From assembly GCF_900109045.1 (NCBI RefSeq), contig NZ_FNYL01000004.1, positions 156,321 to 220,320 of the forward strand: a stretch of 64,000 nt of DNA. The letters run 5' to 3'. This document shows positions 1-8,985 of the stretch, one piece after another. This DNA comes from Dyadobacter sp. SG02 (GTDB lineage Bacteria; Bacteroidota; Bacteroidia; Cytophagales; Spirosomataceae). The notes beneath the pieces are model-generated. The model worked only from the letters and a program-made list of their open reading frames with translations. It was not told the origin of the DNA and ran no database searches. Positions within the stretch are counted from its first letter, which is position 1; every line of letters begins with the position of its first letter. Both the position numbers and the translations under genes were made by a program.

Positions 1-3000
1 ATTATGTTTCACAAACCGTGGGCGGATGCGAAAGTGCAAGAGCACAAATCGTCGTGACCGTCAATGCATGTACACCACCGGCTGCGCCGACAGTTGCCAA
101 CAAATCTTACACGATAGGCGATGCTGCAACTCCGCTAACCGCAACTGGAACCAACCTGAAATGGTACGGAACCAATGCGACAGGTGGAACAGGATCTGCA
201 ACTGCCCCAACCCCGTCGACAGCTACGCCGGGAACTACATCTTACTACGTTTCGCAAACCGTGGGCGGATGTGAAAGTGCGAGAGCGCAAATTGTCGTGA
301 CCGTCAATGCATGTATACCTCCGGCAGCACCAGGCGTAAGTAACATTTCCTATTGCATTGGTTCCGCAGCCGCAAAACTTAATGCCACGGGAAGCAATTT
401 GAAATGGTATACAGATGCAACCGGCGGAACCGGCTCGGCTACTGCCCCAACTCCATCGACTTCGGAAGCTGGCGTTAAAAGTTACTTTGTCTCTCAAACG
501 GTAGGTGCCTGCGAGAGTGCACGCGCCGAAATTAAAGTAACCATCAACGAAACCCCGGCTCCCACTGCTACATCCCCGATCGAATACTGCTTAAATGAAG
601 CCGCATCACCACTCACCGCCACCGGTACAGGCCTGAAATGGTATATGTCGTCTACCGGCGGAACTGCATTGACCGGTACACCGACGCCTGTTACCACCGC
701 AGCAGGAACAACCCGCTATTATGTTTCCCAAACTGTCAATGGCTGCGAAAGCCAGCAGAGAAAAGAAGTAGCTGTTGTCGTTAAAAATCCGTCAACTGCT
801 CCTACCGTAACTGCAACTGTAAACCTTTGCCAGAATTCGTCACCCGCGGCCTTAACAGCAAACGGCAGCCGTCTTAAATGGTACACCAGCGCAAGCGGCG
901 GCACAGCATTGGATGGTGCTCCTGTACCGGTTACTACCGCCGTGGGCACTACAAACTATTATGTTAGTCAGACAGCGGAAGGATTGTGCGAAGGCCCGCG
1001 TGCAAAAATCGAGGTAATAATTAAAGATACGCCTGCGGCGCCTGCCGTAACGCCTGTCGACTACTGCGTTGGTGCAAAACCCGTTGCATTAACACCCTCC
1101 GGCGCTGCTTACAAATGGTACAATGGGCCAACCGGCGGCACGGGAACAACCGCTCCTCCAACGCCGACCGCAACAACCGTTGGAACCACTTCCTATTATG
1201 TTACCCAAGCCAACACCTACGGCAGCCTTACCTGCGAAAGCCCGCGCGCGAAGCTCGATGTAAATGTCAATGCCACCCCGGGCAACGTAAGCGCATTGTC
1301 GCAAGAATTCTGCCAGGAACGCGGCGATAAAAACTACACATTCCCCACGCAAGCACAGCCAGGCAATACTTTGAACTGGTATACGGCTGCAACGAACGGA
1401 ACTCCCAGCACCGCGACGCCTTCAATTAACTTGAAAGACGCGAAGGAAACCACTTTCTTCGTAACCCAGGTGAGCAATAAGGGTTGCGAAAGCGCTACCC
1501 GCGTTGCCCAAAAAGTACTGGTTAAACCTCTCCCTGGCCAGCCAGGCATTGCACAGTCGCTCATCGAATATTGCCAGTTTATCCCTGCAAAACCGTTGGA
1601 AGCAACAGCCGTTACCAATGCATCCCTGAACTGGTTCGGTACAGACGCGACAGGAGGAACATCGAGCCCTAATGCGCCGACTCCTTCCACAGCCGAAGGC
1701 GGAACGACTTCCTATTACGTTGCGCAAACATTGGCAGGATGTATCGGCGACCGCGCTAAAATCGACATCAAAGTAAATACCACGCCGAAGCCTGTTACCA
1801 AAACATTCCTCGAATACTGCCAGAATGCCGTGGCGCCGGCGCTCGATGCAACCGGAACTGTTTTGAAGTGGTACCGCGAAGCGAACGGCGTCGACTGGCA
1901 GGGCATTCCTTTCATTCCGTTTACGGCTAAGGTTGAAGATTACTCTTTCTACGTAACGCAAACCGGTTCTAACGGTTGTGAGAGCCCGAAAGAGGAGATT
2001 AAAATCCATATCAAAGCATTGCCTTCCGCTACGATCTCCGGTAACTCCACGATCGATCTGGGGCAGACGGCAACCGTCAATATCAGGTTTACCGGCGACG
2101 GACCATGGATTTATGCATTGTCGAACGGCCTCACCGATACCACCGACCAGGCAAACCATCAGGTGCAGGTGAAGCCAAGCACTACCACCAGCTACCTCCT
2201 TGCAGAAGTTTCCAATGCCTGCGGTAAAGGAACGATCAACGGTCTGGCGGTCGTGACGGTGAAAGTGCCGACCATCAACTCGGGAAATGCTTCCGTGTCG
2301 GAAGTTTGTGCGGGTAAGGCGTTCAACGTTCCTTTCCAGCAGTCGGGCGATTTCCCTGCGGGTAATACCTTTAAATTGCAGGTGTCCAAGGAAAATACGG
2401 ATGCCAAATTCTATACGATCCCGTCAACAGCCACTGCGAATTCCGTATCGGCTACCTTCCCGGATACCACCAAAGGAGGGACCTACTTCCTGCGTGTGAT
2501 CAGCTCGGGCGCGAACCCGGACTTTACCGTAAAAGGAAGCGTAAGCTCGATCACGATCAATGCTACGCCGCTACCGGTTGCTACATTGACAGGTACGCAA
2601 ACCATTCTCGTAGGCGAAACCGCCGACCTGAAAGCAGAGATCACCGGAAAAGGTCCATGGACGATCACATTGAACAATGGGACAAAGGATACGCTCATCA
2701 CCGCGAACGCTACTCCCTATACTTTCAAGCTCGCACCTAAAACAACGACGACCTACGCCATTACCAAGGTAACCAACGGTTGCGGTATCGGTACGGGTGT
2801 GGGTACGGCGAGGGTGCAGGTGGACCCGATCCTGGGCGTAGAACCACCAGCTCCGGCGGATTGGGCGAAGGTTTACCCGACGGTGATCAATGGTAAATGT
2901 ACGGTTGAAGTAACCGGTACCATTTCGCCGAAACAAGCACAAATCGAAGTAGTAGACCTGAACGGTCGTGCGCGTTCGACACAGGTTATCAAACAGCAAA

Positions 3001-3098
3001 AAACAGAGGTTGATTTTGCCAATTATCCTTCCGGACTTTACCTGTTGCGGATCCGGAATGGCAATTTGACCACCGTTCAGCGCGTGATGAAACCCTGA
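1..3098 (+). CDS. Repetitive Ig-like T9SS-secreted surface protein (5' end outside window)
   Basis: The reading frame is open from the first bases, so this is the C-terminal part (over 1,020 aa) of a larger protein. It consists of about nine tandem modules of roughly 80-90 residues. Each has a YC....A..L.A.G..LKWY....GGT core and closes with a (Y/F)(Y/F)V(S/T)Q...GCES motif, the pattern of Ig-like modules in gliding-bacteria adhesins. The last 80 residues (VYPT..NGK, IEVVDLNGR, YPSGLYLLRI, final VMKP) match a type A T9SS C-terminal sorting domain. The protein is therefore probably exported through the outer membrane and anchored at the cell surface. Adjacent repeats are close copies at the DNA level near 1-80 and 240-320, showing recent duplication. 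The ligand is unknown. Confidence 0.9.
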   Translation, partial: YVSQTVGGCESARAQIVVTVNACTPPAAPTVANKSYTIGDAATPLTATGTNLKWYGTNATGGTGSATAPTPSTATPGTTSYYVSQTVGGCESARAQIVVTVNACIPPAAPGVSNISYCIGSAAAKLNATGSNLKWYTDATGGTGSATAPTPSTSEAGVKSYFVSQTVGACESARAEIKVTINETPAPTATSPIEYCLNEAASPLTATGTGLKWYMSSTGGTALTGTPTPVTTAAGTTRYYVSQTVNGCESQQRKEVAVVVKNPSTAPTVTATVNLCQNSSPAALTANGSRLKWYTSASGGTALDGAPVPVTTAVGTTNYYVSQTAEGLCEGPRAKIEVIIKDTPAAPAVTPVDYCVGAKPVALTPSGAAYKWYNGPTGGTGTTAPPTPTATTVGTTSYYVTQANTYGSLTCESPRAKLDVNVNATPGNVSALSQEFCQERGDKNYTFPTQAQPGNTLNWYTAATNGTPSTATPSINLKDAKETTFFVTQVSNKGCESATRVAQKVLVKPLPGQPGIAQSLIEYCQFIPAKPLEATAVTNASLNWFGTDATGGTSSPNAPTPSTAEGGTTSYYVAQTLAGCIGDRAKIDIKVNTTPKPVTKTFLEYCQNAVAPALDATGTVLKWYREANGVDWQGIPFIPFTAKVEDYSFYVTQTGSNGCESPKEEIKIHIKALPSATISGNSTIDLGQTATVNIRFTGDGPWIYALSNGLTDTTDQANHQVQVKPSTTTSYLLAEVSNACGKGTINGLAVVTVKVPTINSGNASVSEVCAGKAFNVPFQQSGDFPAGNTFKLQVSKENTDAKFYTIPSTATANSVSATFPDTTKGGTYFLRVISSGANPDFTVKGSVSSITINATPLPVATLTGTQTILVGETADLKAEITGKGPWTITLNNGTKDTLITANATPYTFKLAPKTTTTYAITKVTNGCGIGTGVGTARVQVDPILGVEPPAPADWAKVYPTVINGKCTVEVTGTISPKQAQIEVVDLNGRARSTQVIKQQKTEVDFANYPSGLYLLRIRNGNLTTVQRVMKP

Positions 3099-3118
3099 TA
3101 ATTAATTCAAGAAATACC

Positions 3119-3160
3119 ACGGGACATTTGTTGCAATGCAATGAATGTCCCGTTTTCTTT
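3119..3160 (+). terminator. Rho-independent terminator of the Ig-like protein gene
   Basis: A perfect 10-bp stem (ACGGGACATT at 3119-3128 with AATGTCCCGT at 3144-3153) encloses a 15-nt loop and is followed by a T-rich run. It lies 20 nt after the stop codon. The TTG-started extension of tadA would run through this hairpin, which supports the internal ATG at 3170 as the tadA start. Confidence 0.75.
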
Positions 3161-3169
3161 ACCGCCCAT

Positions 3170-3622
3170 ATGGATATACAGGCAGATATTACGGACCATT
3201 ACTTTATGGAAGAAGCCCTCGCGCTCGCCCATAAGGCGTACGAAGAAGGCGAAATTCCCGTCGGTGCAATCGTTGTGGCCAAAGACAGGATCATCGGCAG
3301 GGGCTATAACCAGACCGAGCGGCTCAACGACGTCACGGCCCACGCCGAAATGATCGCCATCACCGCGGCCGCCGACCACCTCGGCTCCAAGTACCTCACC
3401 GATTGTACCCTGTACGTCACCCTCGAACCTTGCGTGATGTGCGCGGGCGCCCTCTACTGGACGCAGGTGAAGCGGGTGGTTGTAGGTGCTATGGACGAGA
3501 AGCGCGGATTTTCGAAGATCGGGCAGCCATTGCTGCATCCTAAAACCAAGCTCGTAACCGGCATTCTGGCGGCGGAATCGCAGCAGTTGTTACTCAAATT
3601 TTTCAGGGAGTTAAGAACATAA
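3170..3622 (+). CDS. tadA: tRNA-specific adenosine-34 deaminase TadA
   Basis: A 150-aa zinc-dependent cytidine-deaminase-fold enzyme that converts adenosine 34 to inosine in tRNA-Arg(ACG). The signature residues are visible: HAE (His58, catalytic Glu60) and PCVMC (Cys88 and Cys91), which with the His bind zinc. Length is normal for the family. The frame is open upstream to a TTG at 3128, but that extension overlaps the preceding terminator hairpin, so the ATG at 3170 (MDIQADITDH) is chosen. Likely an essential monocistronic housekeeping gene. Confidence 0.93.
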   Translation: MDIQADITDHYFMEEALALAHKAYEEGEIPVGAIVVAKDRIIGRGYNQTERLNDVTAHAEMIAITAAADHLGSKYLTDCTLYVTLEPCVMCAGALYWTQVKRVVVGAMDEKRGFSKIGQPLLHPKTKLVTGILAAESQQLLLKFFRELRT

Positions 3623-3687
3623 AGGGGCGTTCTGCTGTTAGCCTATCTGTTGATACAATTTTTTTAATCATTTAAACTACACTGAAA

Positions 3688-4296
3688 ATGGCATTTACAC
3701 TTGATCCCTTACCTTACGCAAACAATGCTTTGGAGCCGCACTTCGATGCATTGACCATGGAGATACATCACGACCGTCACCACCAGGCATATGTTACCAA
3801 TTTGAATGCAGCAGTAGCAGGCACTGAACTGGAAGGCAAAACCATAGAAGAACTTTTAGCTGGCATCAGCAAAGCACCGGCACCCGTACGCAACAACGGC
3901 GGCGGCCACTGGAACCACTCATTTTTCTGGAAATCACTTTCATCCAACGGCGGCGGCGAACCTACCGGCAAACTGGGCGAAGCGATCACCGCTAAATTCG
4001 GCTCGTTCGCAGCATTCAAAGACGAGTTCAAAAAAGCAGCCACGGGCCGTTTCGGCTCGGGCTGGGCATGGCTGATCGTGAAAGAAGGTGGCGAAGTAGC
4101 CATCACTTCAACCCCCAACCAGGACAACCCATTGATGGACATCGCCGAAGTTAAAGGCACTCCGGTAATCGGCCTCGACGTATGGGAGCACGCATACTAC
4201 CTGAAATACCAAAACAAGCGCCCCGACTACATCGACGCCTACTGGAACGTTGTAGACTGGAAAGCGGCTGACGCACTGTACACTGCGGCTAAATAA
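3688..4296 (+). CDS. sodA: Superoxide dismutase, Fe/Mn family
   Basis: A 202-aa cytoplasmic enzyme that dismutates superoxide to oxygen and hydrogen peroxide. The four metal ligands are visible: His27 (MEIHHDRHH), His77 (GHWNHSFFW), Asp164 and His168 ([11 protein letters not shown]). Length and the [11 protein letters not shown] and YWNVVDW blocks fit the Mn/cambialistic branch, but metal choice cannot be decided from sequence alone. There is a 65-nt gap to tadA, and tRNA-His follows. The symbol sodA is used loosely; sodB is also possible. Confidence 0.95.
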   Translation: MAFTLDPLPYANNALEPHFDALTMEIHHDRHHQAYVTNLNAAVAGTELEGKTIEELLAGISKAPAPVRNNGGGHWNHSFFWKSLSSNGGGEPTGKLGEAITAKFGSFAAFKDEFKKAATGRFGSGWAWLIVKEGGEVAITSTPNQDNPLMDIAEVKGTPVIGLDVWEHAYYLKYQNKRPDYIDAYWNVVDWKAADALYTAAK

Positions 4297-4410
4297 TCAG
4301 GCTTCGGCTTCTGAAAGGGTTTGCAGTTTGTAAAAATTTTGTGAAAAAATCTTGCACGCTGTAAACCTTTTCCTAATTTTGTGTCCTCGAAAGGGGTTTC
4401 CCTTAGAAAC

Positions 4411-4485
4411 GGAGGTTGTAGCTCAGTCGGTTAGAGCGCTAGATTGTGGTTCTAGAGGTCGCGGGTTCGAGACCCGTCTCCCTCC
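4411..4485 (+). tRNA. tRNA-His (GTG)
   Basis: Cloverleaf with the His-specific extra G at -1 (4411), D-arm GCTC..GAGC, anticodon stem CTAGA/TCTAG around loop TTGTGGT (anticodon GTG at 4445-4447), and T-arm GCGGG-TTCGAGA-CCCGT. The discriminator is C (4485) and CCA is not encoded. The acceptor stem pairs at -1 to 4 and at 7, but positions 5 and 6 (T-C, T-T) appear mismatched. The tyrosine integrase gene begins 250 nt downstream, a common position for integrative elements. Confidence 0.9.
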
Positions 4486-4510
4486 CTTGAAATAAGTTCA
4501 AAGTCAAACA

Positions 4511-4550
4511 AAATGCCTGTAAATCAATGATTTGCGGGCATTTTTGTTTT
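4511..4550 (+). terminator. Terminator downstream of tRNA-His
   Basis: A 15-bp stem with two G-U wobbles (4511-4525 with 4529-4543), a 3-nt loop and then TTGTTTTT. It lies 25 nt after the tRNA and separates it from the integrase. Confidence 0.8.
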
Positions 4551-4737
4551 TCAGACTATGTCAAAAAATGCAAAAATTCCCATGTTTTCAGTGAGTCTTT
4601 CGTGTAGTTCACTCACTTTGAGAAAAAGACTCACTGGAAACGGCATAACAAATTGATAGACAACATGTTCACCGCATGGACATCTTGACTGGCAAGCGTG
4701 GTAGCTCGATATTTAACCACTTTTAAACGCTTGTGTT

Positions 4738-5958
4738 ATGTTGGAGAAAACATTCGGCCTGCTTTTCTATTTAAAGCCCGCCAGAAATCAGAAGGGAACA
4801 GTTCGCTACGTTTACCTGAGAATCACCGTCGACGGCAAGGTTGCGGAGCTATCAACCAAGAAGCTATGGAACACCGAAAGGTGGAATTCCTCTGTCGGAC
4901 GTCCCGCCGGAAACAAGGAAGATGCCAAAACGCTCAATGCGTACCTGGATATGCTCACCGCAAAAGTTTACCAGGCCAAGAAGATTCTCACCGAGGACGA
5001 CAAAGAAATTTCCGCAGAAGGCTTGAAAAACATTCTGCTTGGCAAAAGCAATGAAACCCGCACAATCCTTGAAGTCTTTGAGCGCCATAATGAGCAGATG
5101 GAGGCATTGGTCGGCCAGGAGTTCGCGCCGCTCACTTTGAAGCGGTACAAGACCGCTAAGGAGCATACTGCCTCCTTTATCAAGTGGAAGTACAAGAAGT
5201 ACGATATGGAGATCAAAGACTTGAATTTCGAATTCATTACTGAATTCAATTTCTGGCTGCGTAGTGCGCGAGGCTGCAACCATAACTCGGCGATCAAGTA
5301 CATGAGCAATCTGAAAAAGGTTGTGCTGATTTGTGTTAATAACAAATGGTTGAAGAAAGATCCGTTTCAGGGATTTAAGCTGACCAAGAAGGAAGTCGTA
5401 AAAAATCCGCTATCTCGGGATGAGTTGAAACGACTCACTGAGAAAACCTTTGAAGTCGAAAGGATCAACCAGGTGCGAGACATCTTTCTATTCTGCTGCT
5501 ATACAGGGCTCGCTTATGTAGATGTGAAGCAGTTGAAGACGACAGATATTGTTGTCGGCATGGACGGCGAGCCGTGGATTGACACCACGCGCCAGAAAAC
5601 GGATGCGCCTACACGTATTCCGCTGCTGGACACGGCGCTGGAAATTATCGAGAAGTATAGGGATCACCCGCAATGCTGCGCGGCTGGAGTTGTGCTGCCG
5701 GTGCTAAGCAATCAGAAGATGAATGCTTATTTGAAGGAGATTGCGAATCTGTGCGGGATTTCCAAGACGCTTACTTTTCATATCGCGCGGCATACGTTTG
5801 CCACTACGGTAACGCTTAGTAATAAGGTGCCGATTGAGACGGTTTCCAAAATGCTGGGACACCGGTCTTTGAAACAGACAATGATTTATGCGAAAATATT
5901 GGATGTGAAGATTAGTGAGGATATGAAGGGGTTAAGGGAGCGGTTGAAGGGGATTTAG
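4738..5958 (+). CDS. Tyrosine recombinase/integrase (CTnDOT-like)
   Basis: A 406-aa integrase with N-terminal arm-type domain (about 1-100), SAM-like core-binding domain (about 110-210) and C-terminal catalytic domain. Visible catalytic residues are His348 and Arg351 (HIARHTF), His375 (LGHRS) and the nucleophile Tyr384 (MIYAKI). The first Arg of the R..HxxR..H..Y set is replaced by Ala259 in TGLAYVDV. IntDOT of the Bacteroides element CTnDOT is also known to lack this Arg. It reads away from tRNA-His and probably mobilized the following accessory DNA, although no second copy of the tRNA end was seen. Confidence 0.9.
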   Translation: MLEKTFGLLFYLKPARNQKGTVRYVYLRITVDGKVAELSTKKLWNTERWNSSVGRPAGNKEDAKTLNAYLDMLTAKVYQAKKILTEDDKEISAEGLKNILLGKSNETRTILEVFERHNEQMEALVGQEFAPLTLKRYKTAKEHTASFIKWKYKKYDMEIKDLNFEFITEFNFWLRSARGCNHNSAIKYMSNLKKVVLICVNNKWLKKDPFQGFKLTKKEVVKNPLSRDELKRLTEKTFEVERINQVRDIFLFCCYTGLAYVDVKQLKTTDIVVGMDGEPWIDTTRQKTDAPTRIPLLDTALEIIEKYRDHPQCCAAGVVLPVLSNQKMNAYLKEIANLCGISKTLTFHIARHTFATTVTLSNKVPIETVSKMLGHRSLKQTMIYAKILDVKISEDMKGLRERLKGI

Positions 5959-6153
5959 TATACTTAAATGGAAGCGCCAGGTTTAGACTTGGCGCTTTGC
6001 TTGATCTCAACCGAAGCATTTAATATCTTAGGTCTTTGCACTGTTGAAGACCATTTGGCAATGACTTTAACAAGCTCATTGACTTACATATCGCATAGGG
6101 TTTTATGGCCCAACAACTAGCACTACGAATCACGTAATTCAGATTTATTTGAC

Positions 6154-6924
6154 ATGGAAACATTTATCGCATTTTTTGATGTACTAGGTTTTAAGGAGTT
6201 TATTTTCAACAATGACTTTGCCGAAACAAAACGGTTGTTTGATCACTTGTTGCGAGACACTCAGACCTCACTTAGTGGAGATAAATTGATCGATGGGCAT
6301 GGCGTATACATGGCTGACCTAGAACAGCAAAGGGTTAATTGTTTACATGTGTCCGATAGTATTATCTTCTGGACAAACTCAGACAACGAGGAAGATTTTA
6401 TTGATTTGGTGAACGTTTGTTACTCCTTCTACTGGAAAAGTCTTCAGGCAACCTTTCCAGTAAGAGGCTGCCTAACATTTGGCGAAATCGATTTCCAGCC
6501 AGATTCGTTAACAAACAAAATGGGCATAACCTTTTTTAACTATTCATTAATTGGGAAAGGGTTAGTCGATGCCTACTTAAAAGCTGAATCAATCGACTAT
6601 GCAGGTTGCTTATTGGATAAGCTTGCCATTGACAAAGTGCCTGATAAGCTTATAAATGATTTAATATACGATCACAAAATATGCATGTACAAAGTGCCTT
6701 TCAAATCAGGAGCCAGTTATGAACATGTCTTCAAACCTATTCAAGGGAATCACAATGATGTATCTTTTAGAAATACCGTGAATAGAATTAAAAATTTGTT
6801 TACTTATGCTTCAAAAGCTGACATCAACAATTTGTCCAACAGTGTGCGGACTAAGCTAAATAATACTATCGATTTTATTAGCAATTTCAGAGAGACAGAG
6901 GCGGAATCCAAACGACCAGAGTAG
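6154..6924 (+). CDS. Class III nucleotidyl cyclase-like protein
   Basis: A 256-aa protein resembling the cyclase homology domain. FFDVLGF (Asp9) occupies the first metal-binding strand, HVSDSIIFW (Asp68) the second, PVRGCLTFGEI the following beta strand, and IGKGLVDAYLKAES the position of the family's GDxVNxAARLES block. The usual transition-state Asn and Arg correspond here to Asp139 and Lys143, so substrate use or activity may differ. No signal peptide or membrane segment is seen. It converges on the HEPN gene at 7050-7859. A second-messenger role in phage defence is conceivable, but no typical Pycsar effector is adjacent. Confidence 0.5.
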   Translation: METFIAFFDVLGFKEFIFNNDFAETKRLFDHLLRDTQTSLSGDKLIDGHGVYMADLEQQRVNCLHVSDSIIFWTNSDNEEDFIDLVNVCYSFYWKSLQATFPVRGCLTFGEIDFQPDSLTNKMGITFFNYSLIGKGLVDAYLKAESIDYAGCLLDKLAIDKVPDKLINDLIYDHKICMYKVPFKSGASYEHVFKPIQGNHNDVSFRNTVNRIKNLFTYASKADINNLSNSVRTKLNNTIDFISNFRETEAESKRPE

Positions 6925-7049
6925 TAAAACATAATCACCGGCTATAAACCCGTAGGAAGCATCATCTGCACAAAATCTGCCACATATGAAAAGGTAATCA
7001 ATCTGATAACTTGCTTACTTCTTGATATTTAGGTCCAAAAGACACTATT

Positions 7050-7859
7050 TCAAACAATGACTCTTGTGGACTGGTCTAATCGTCGGTGGCAAAGCGAAGC
7101 CAACGACATAATATCTAGTGCATCCTCCTCCTTAATCTCCCACTGTACACGAGGTGCGTGAGCCGTTGTATTTCGAAACATCCCAAAAAACCCTTTAAGT
7201 AAATTGGCAAACCCCTTGTGCTCACTCCTTTCGGTCTCCGTCTGAAGAGTATTAATAGCTAATTTGGGGTTATTAATTGCAAATGCGCCATCAACTAACT
7301 CGTTCCCGTCTCCAGTGAGACCAGACAATACTCGAATTTTGTCAGCGACACTCTTAGTGGTTTCAAATACAGCATGGAAATAGTTGTCAGCCAAAAGCTC
7401 GGCACGACAGAATCTTAGGACATCCTGATGGACACTACGTGAACTCAGTTTTCTCCGAAGTTCATCCGCTCGCTGCTCCGCCTCTTTAATCGTTGTCGCC
7501 GCCTTAGGAAGTCGACCTATTTTACCCGTTTCTAAAATAATTAATCCAACAAAGACTAGCCTTTTATTTAACTCCGTCCTGCGCCACTCAAAAGCTTCGA
7601 TGCTACCCATATAGCTGACGGGATTCATCACGCGCGATATAAAATCATAAATATTGTTTGAACATTGATTCTGATTTTGCCAGTTTGCAAACGCGTTAAA
7701 AAGCCGTCTCCATTTTGTAAGTGTCGGATCCGTGTCAGCTATCTTTGCATTTGCCAAAAGATGCCCTATCTCTGAACCGCTTAATCCAGCGTTAGTGTCC
7801 CCTATCACCTGACTGATACCACGTAAGACCTCTTCGGAAATTGGTGGCTGTTTTGTCAT
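7050..7859 (-). CDS. TIGR02391/Ymh-family HEPN protein
   Basis: A 269-aa protein whose C-terminal half carries the pattern of the Ymh/TIGR02391 family (C-RAELLADNYFHAV-ETTK, RVLSGLTGDG, GFANLLKGFFGMFRNTTAH). The RNTTAH segment near residue 230 matches the R-x4-H type active site of HEPN RNases. The N-terminal half is alpha-helical and less recognisable. It is the last gene of a same-strand series running from RmuC at 16.5 kb, 144 nt after the 209-aa gene. A role as an RNA-cleaving effector in the cassette is inferred. Confidence 0.65.
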   Translation of the reverse strand: MTKQPPISEEVLRGISQVIGDTNAGLSGSEIGHLLANAKIADTDPTLTKWRRLFNAFANWQNQNQCSNNIYDFISRVMNPVSYMGSIEAFEWRRTELNKRLVFVGLIILETGKIGRLPKAATTIKEAEQRADELRRKLSSRSVHQDVLRFCRAELLADNYFHAVFETTKSVADKIRVLSGLTGDGNELVDGAFAINNPKLAINTLQTETERSEHKGFANLLKGFFGMFRNTTAHAPRVQWEIKEEDALDIMSLASLCHRRLDQSTRVIV

Positions 7860-8003
7860 TTCAATATAAGTTTAATTGTAATTATAGCCCGGCACGTATA
7901 GCTGCTATTGTTCTGCCAATAGGATTACTTCGTTAGCAAATTCCAAAGTAAAAGGAAGTGTAAATACTATTGGATGATTGCTCGTAATTAGCATCGAGGG
8001 GTA

Positions 8004-8633
8004 TTAAAATCCACTCTTCGAGACTTGAATAAAGAGCGTTGATAGCTGGCTAAGAATATATTCTACACTTTTTTCAAGAACAACCTTTACGACTGGCCCT
8101 CCCAATAGCGGCAATCGTCTTTTACCAGTTTTATTCGCATTTTCGGCATCAAGCTCAGAAACATTCTCTGTCACGGCATCGTAGAGTTCCTGAAATGCAA
8201 AAATCTTGTTATCCTCATACAACTGAACAATCTGGACATCTGTCGGTTCCTGAGATTTCATTTTAAAAAAGATGATCAATGGAGGAGTAATTTTAGGCGC
8301 GACACCAAACGCACCTAATAGTATTTTGTTGAAATCCTCAATTCTTCTACTCGTGTTCGAATGTAAGTAGAAAATTGAAAGGTTTTCCCCAGAGAGTCTA
8401 TCCAACTTTGCGAAGCCACCTTGGCTCTTCAAAATATCTCTGATGACTGTATCATGGAAGTCGTATAGAATCAACGCGAATCCTTTCGCTCGACCATCCG
8501 ATAGATGTGATTCACATATATCTATGAGCCGTTTTAAAAAATGTGGGTATGAGTATCCGATGCCCTGCCCCTTCCCCTGCTCGAATATAGGAACCATATA
8601 TATGAATTTTTCTTGGCTGAGACAGCCCTTCAT
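8004..8633 (-). CDS. Hypothetical protein of the helicase cassette
   Basis: 209 aa of unrecognised family. It has a mixed alpha/beta core (FALILYDFHDTVIRDIL and LSIFYLHS strands) and a hydrophobic C-terminal stretch. No signal peptide or catalytic motif can be defended. It lies 37 nt downstream of the Cys-rich small gene and 144 nt upstream of the HEPN gene, so it is probably part of the same transcript. Confidence 0.6.
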   Translation of the reverse strand: MKGCLSQEKFIYMVPIFEQGKGQGIGYSYPHFLKRLIDICESHLSDGRAKGFALILYDFHDTVIRDILKSQGGFAKLDRLSGENLSIFYLHSNTSRRIEDFNKILLGAFGVAPKITPPLIIFFKMKSQEPTDVQIVQLYEDNKIFAFQELYDAVTENVSELDAENANKTGKRRLPLLGGPVVKVVLEKSVEYILSQLSTLFIQVSKSGF

Positions 8634-8670
8634 TTAAGTAATTGGCAATGATCATCAATACACATTATGC

Positions 8671-8922
8671 CTAGCCGTTACAGACAATTGAACTGAGCCA
8701 AGGAGATTCAATTTCATTATCCCCGATAAAATACGATCCCCGCTCGTGACCAATATTATACCGACATTCTTCACACATACTTGGGGCAGCGTAGGAACGT
8801 CCAACGTTCGGCCCTCCTCTAAAAAACCTTTGCTTAAGTGGACAGTCGATAATATAACGAACTATCTCACCATCCTTATTTTTAAACGAATTTACAATTC
8901 GCTTGACCGCAGCAGGTTGCAT
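8671..8922 (-). CDS. Small Cys-rich (zinc-binding?) protein
   Basis: 83 aa from the ATG at 8922 (MQPAAVKRIV). An in-frame earlier start at 8964 would add 14 residues. It contains four cysteines arranged as CPL, CEEC and a C-terminal C, plus a His, consistent with a structural zinc site, but no family is recognised. It lies between the 45-aa basic ORF and the 209-aa gene in the minus-strand cassette. Confidence 0.5.
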   Translation of the reverse strand: MQPAAVKRIVNSFKNKDGEIVRYIIDCPLKQRFFRGGPNVGRSYAAPSMCEECRYNIGHERGSYFIGDNEIESPWLSSIVCNG

Positions 8923-8985
8923 AAATATGAATTTAGAAATCAGCAAACACGTGTGTACATTCACCCAGCCTACAATATGAGTAGA

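Noticed and set aside
1..1800. Periodic repeats that could look like a CRISPR array
   Set aside because: The repeats are about 250 nt, coding and degenerate; they are Ig-like modules of one protein. No CRISPR array was seen in the window.
1422..2159. 245-codon minus-strand frame inside the surface-protein gene
   Set aside because: It is antisense to a well-supported coding region with repeat structure; a shadow frame.
3095..3106. 11-nt match (CTGATAATTAA) to the complement of the candidate guide at 19490-19500; the same string also occurs near 38893
   Set aside because: The match is short, AT-rich, does not cover the guide start and at the first site spans a stop codon; regarded as chance.
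4411..5958. Integration of the whole island into tRNA-His with a second att copy
   Set aside because: No second copy of the tRNA-His 3' end was found anywhere in the window, so the element limits cannot be claimed.
6154..6924. Naming the cyclase-like gene a Pycsar cyclase
   Set aside because: No typical Pycsar effector (cyclic-nucleotide-binding TM or TIR protein) is adjacent, and key residues differ.
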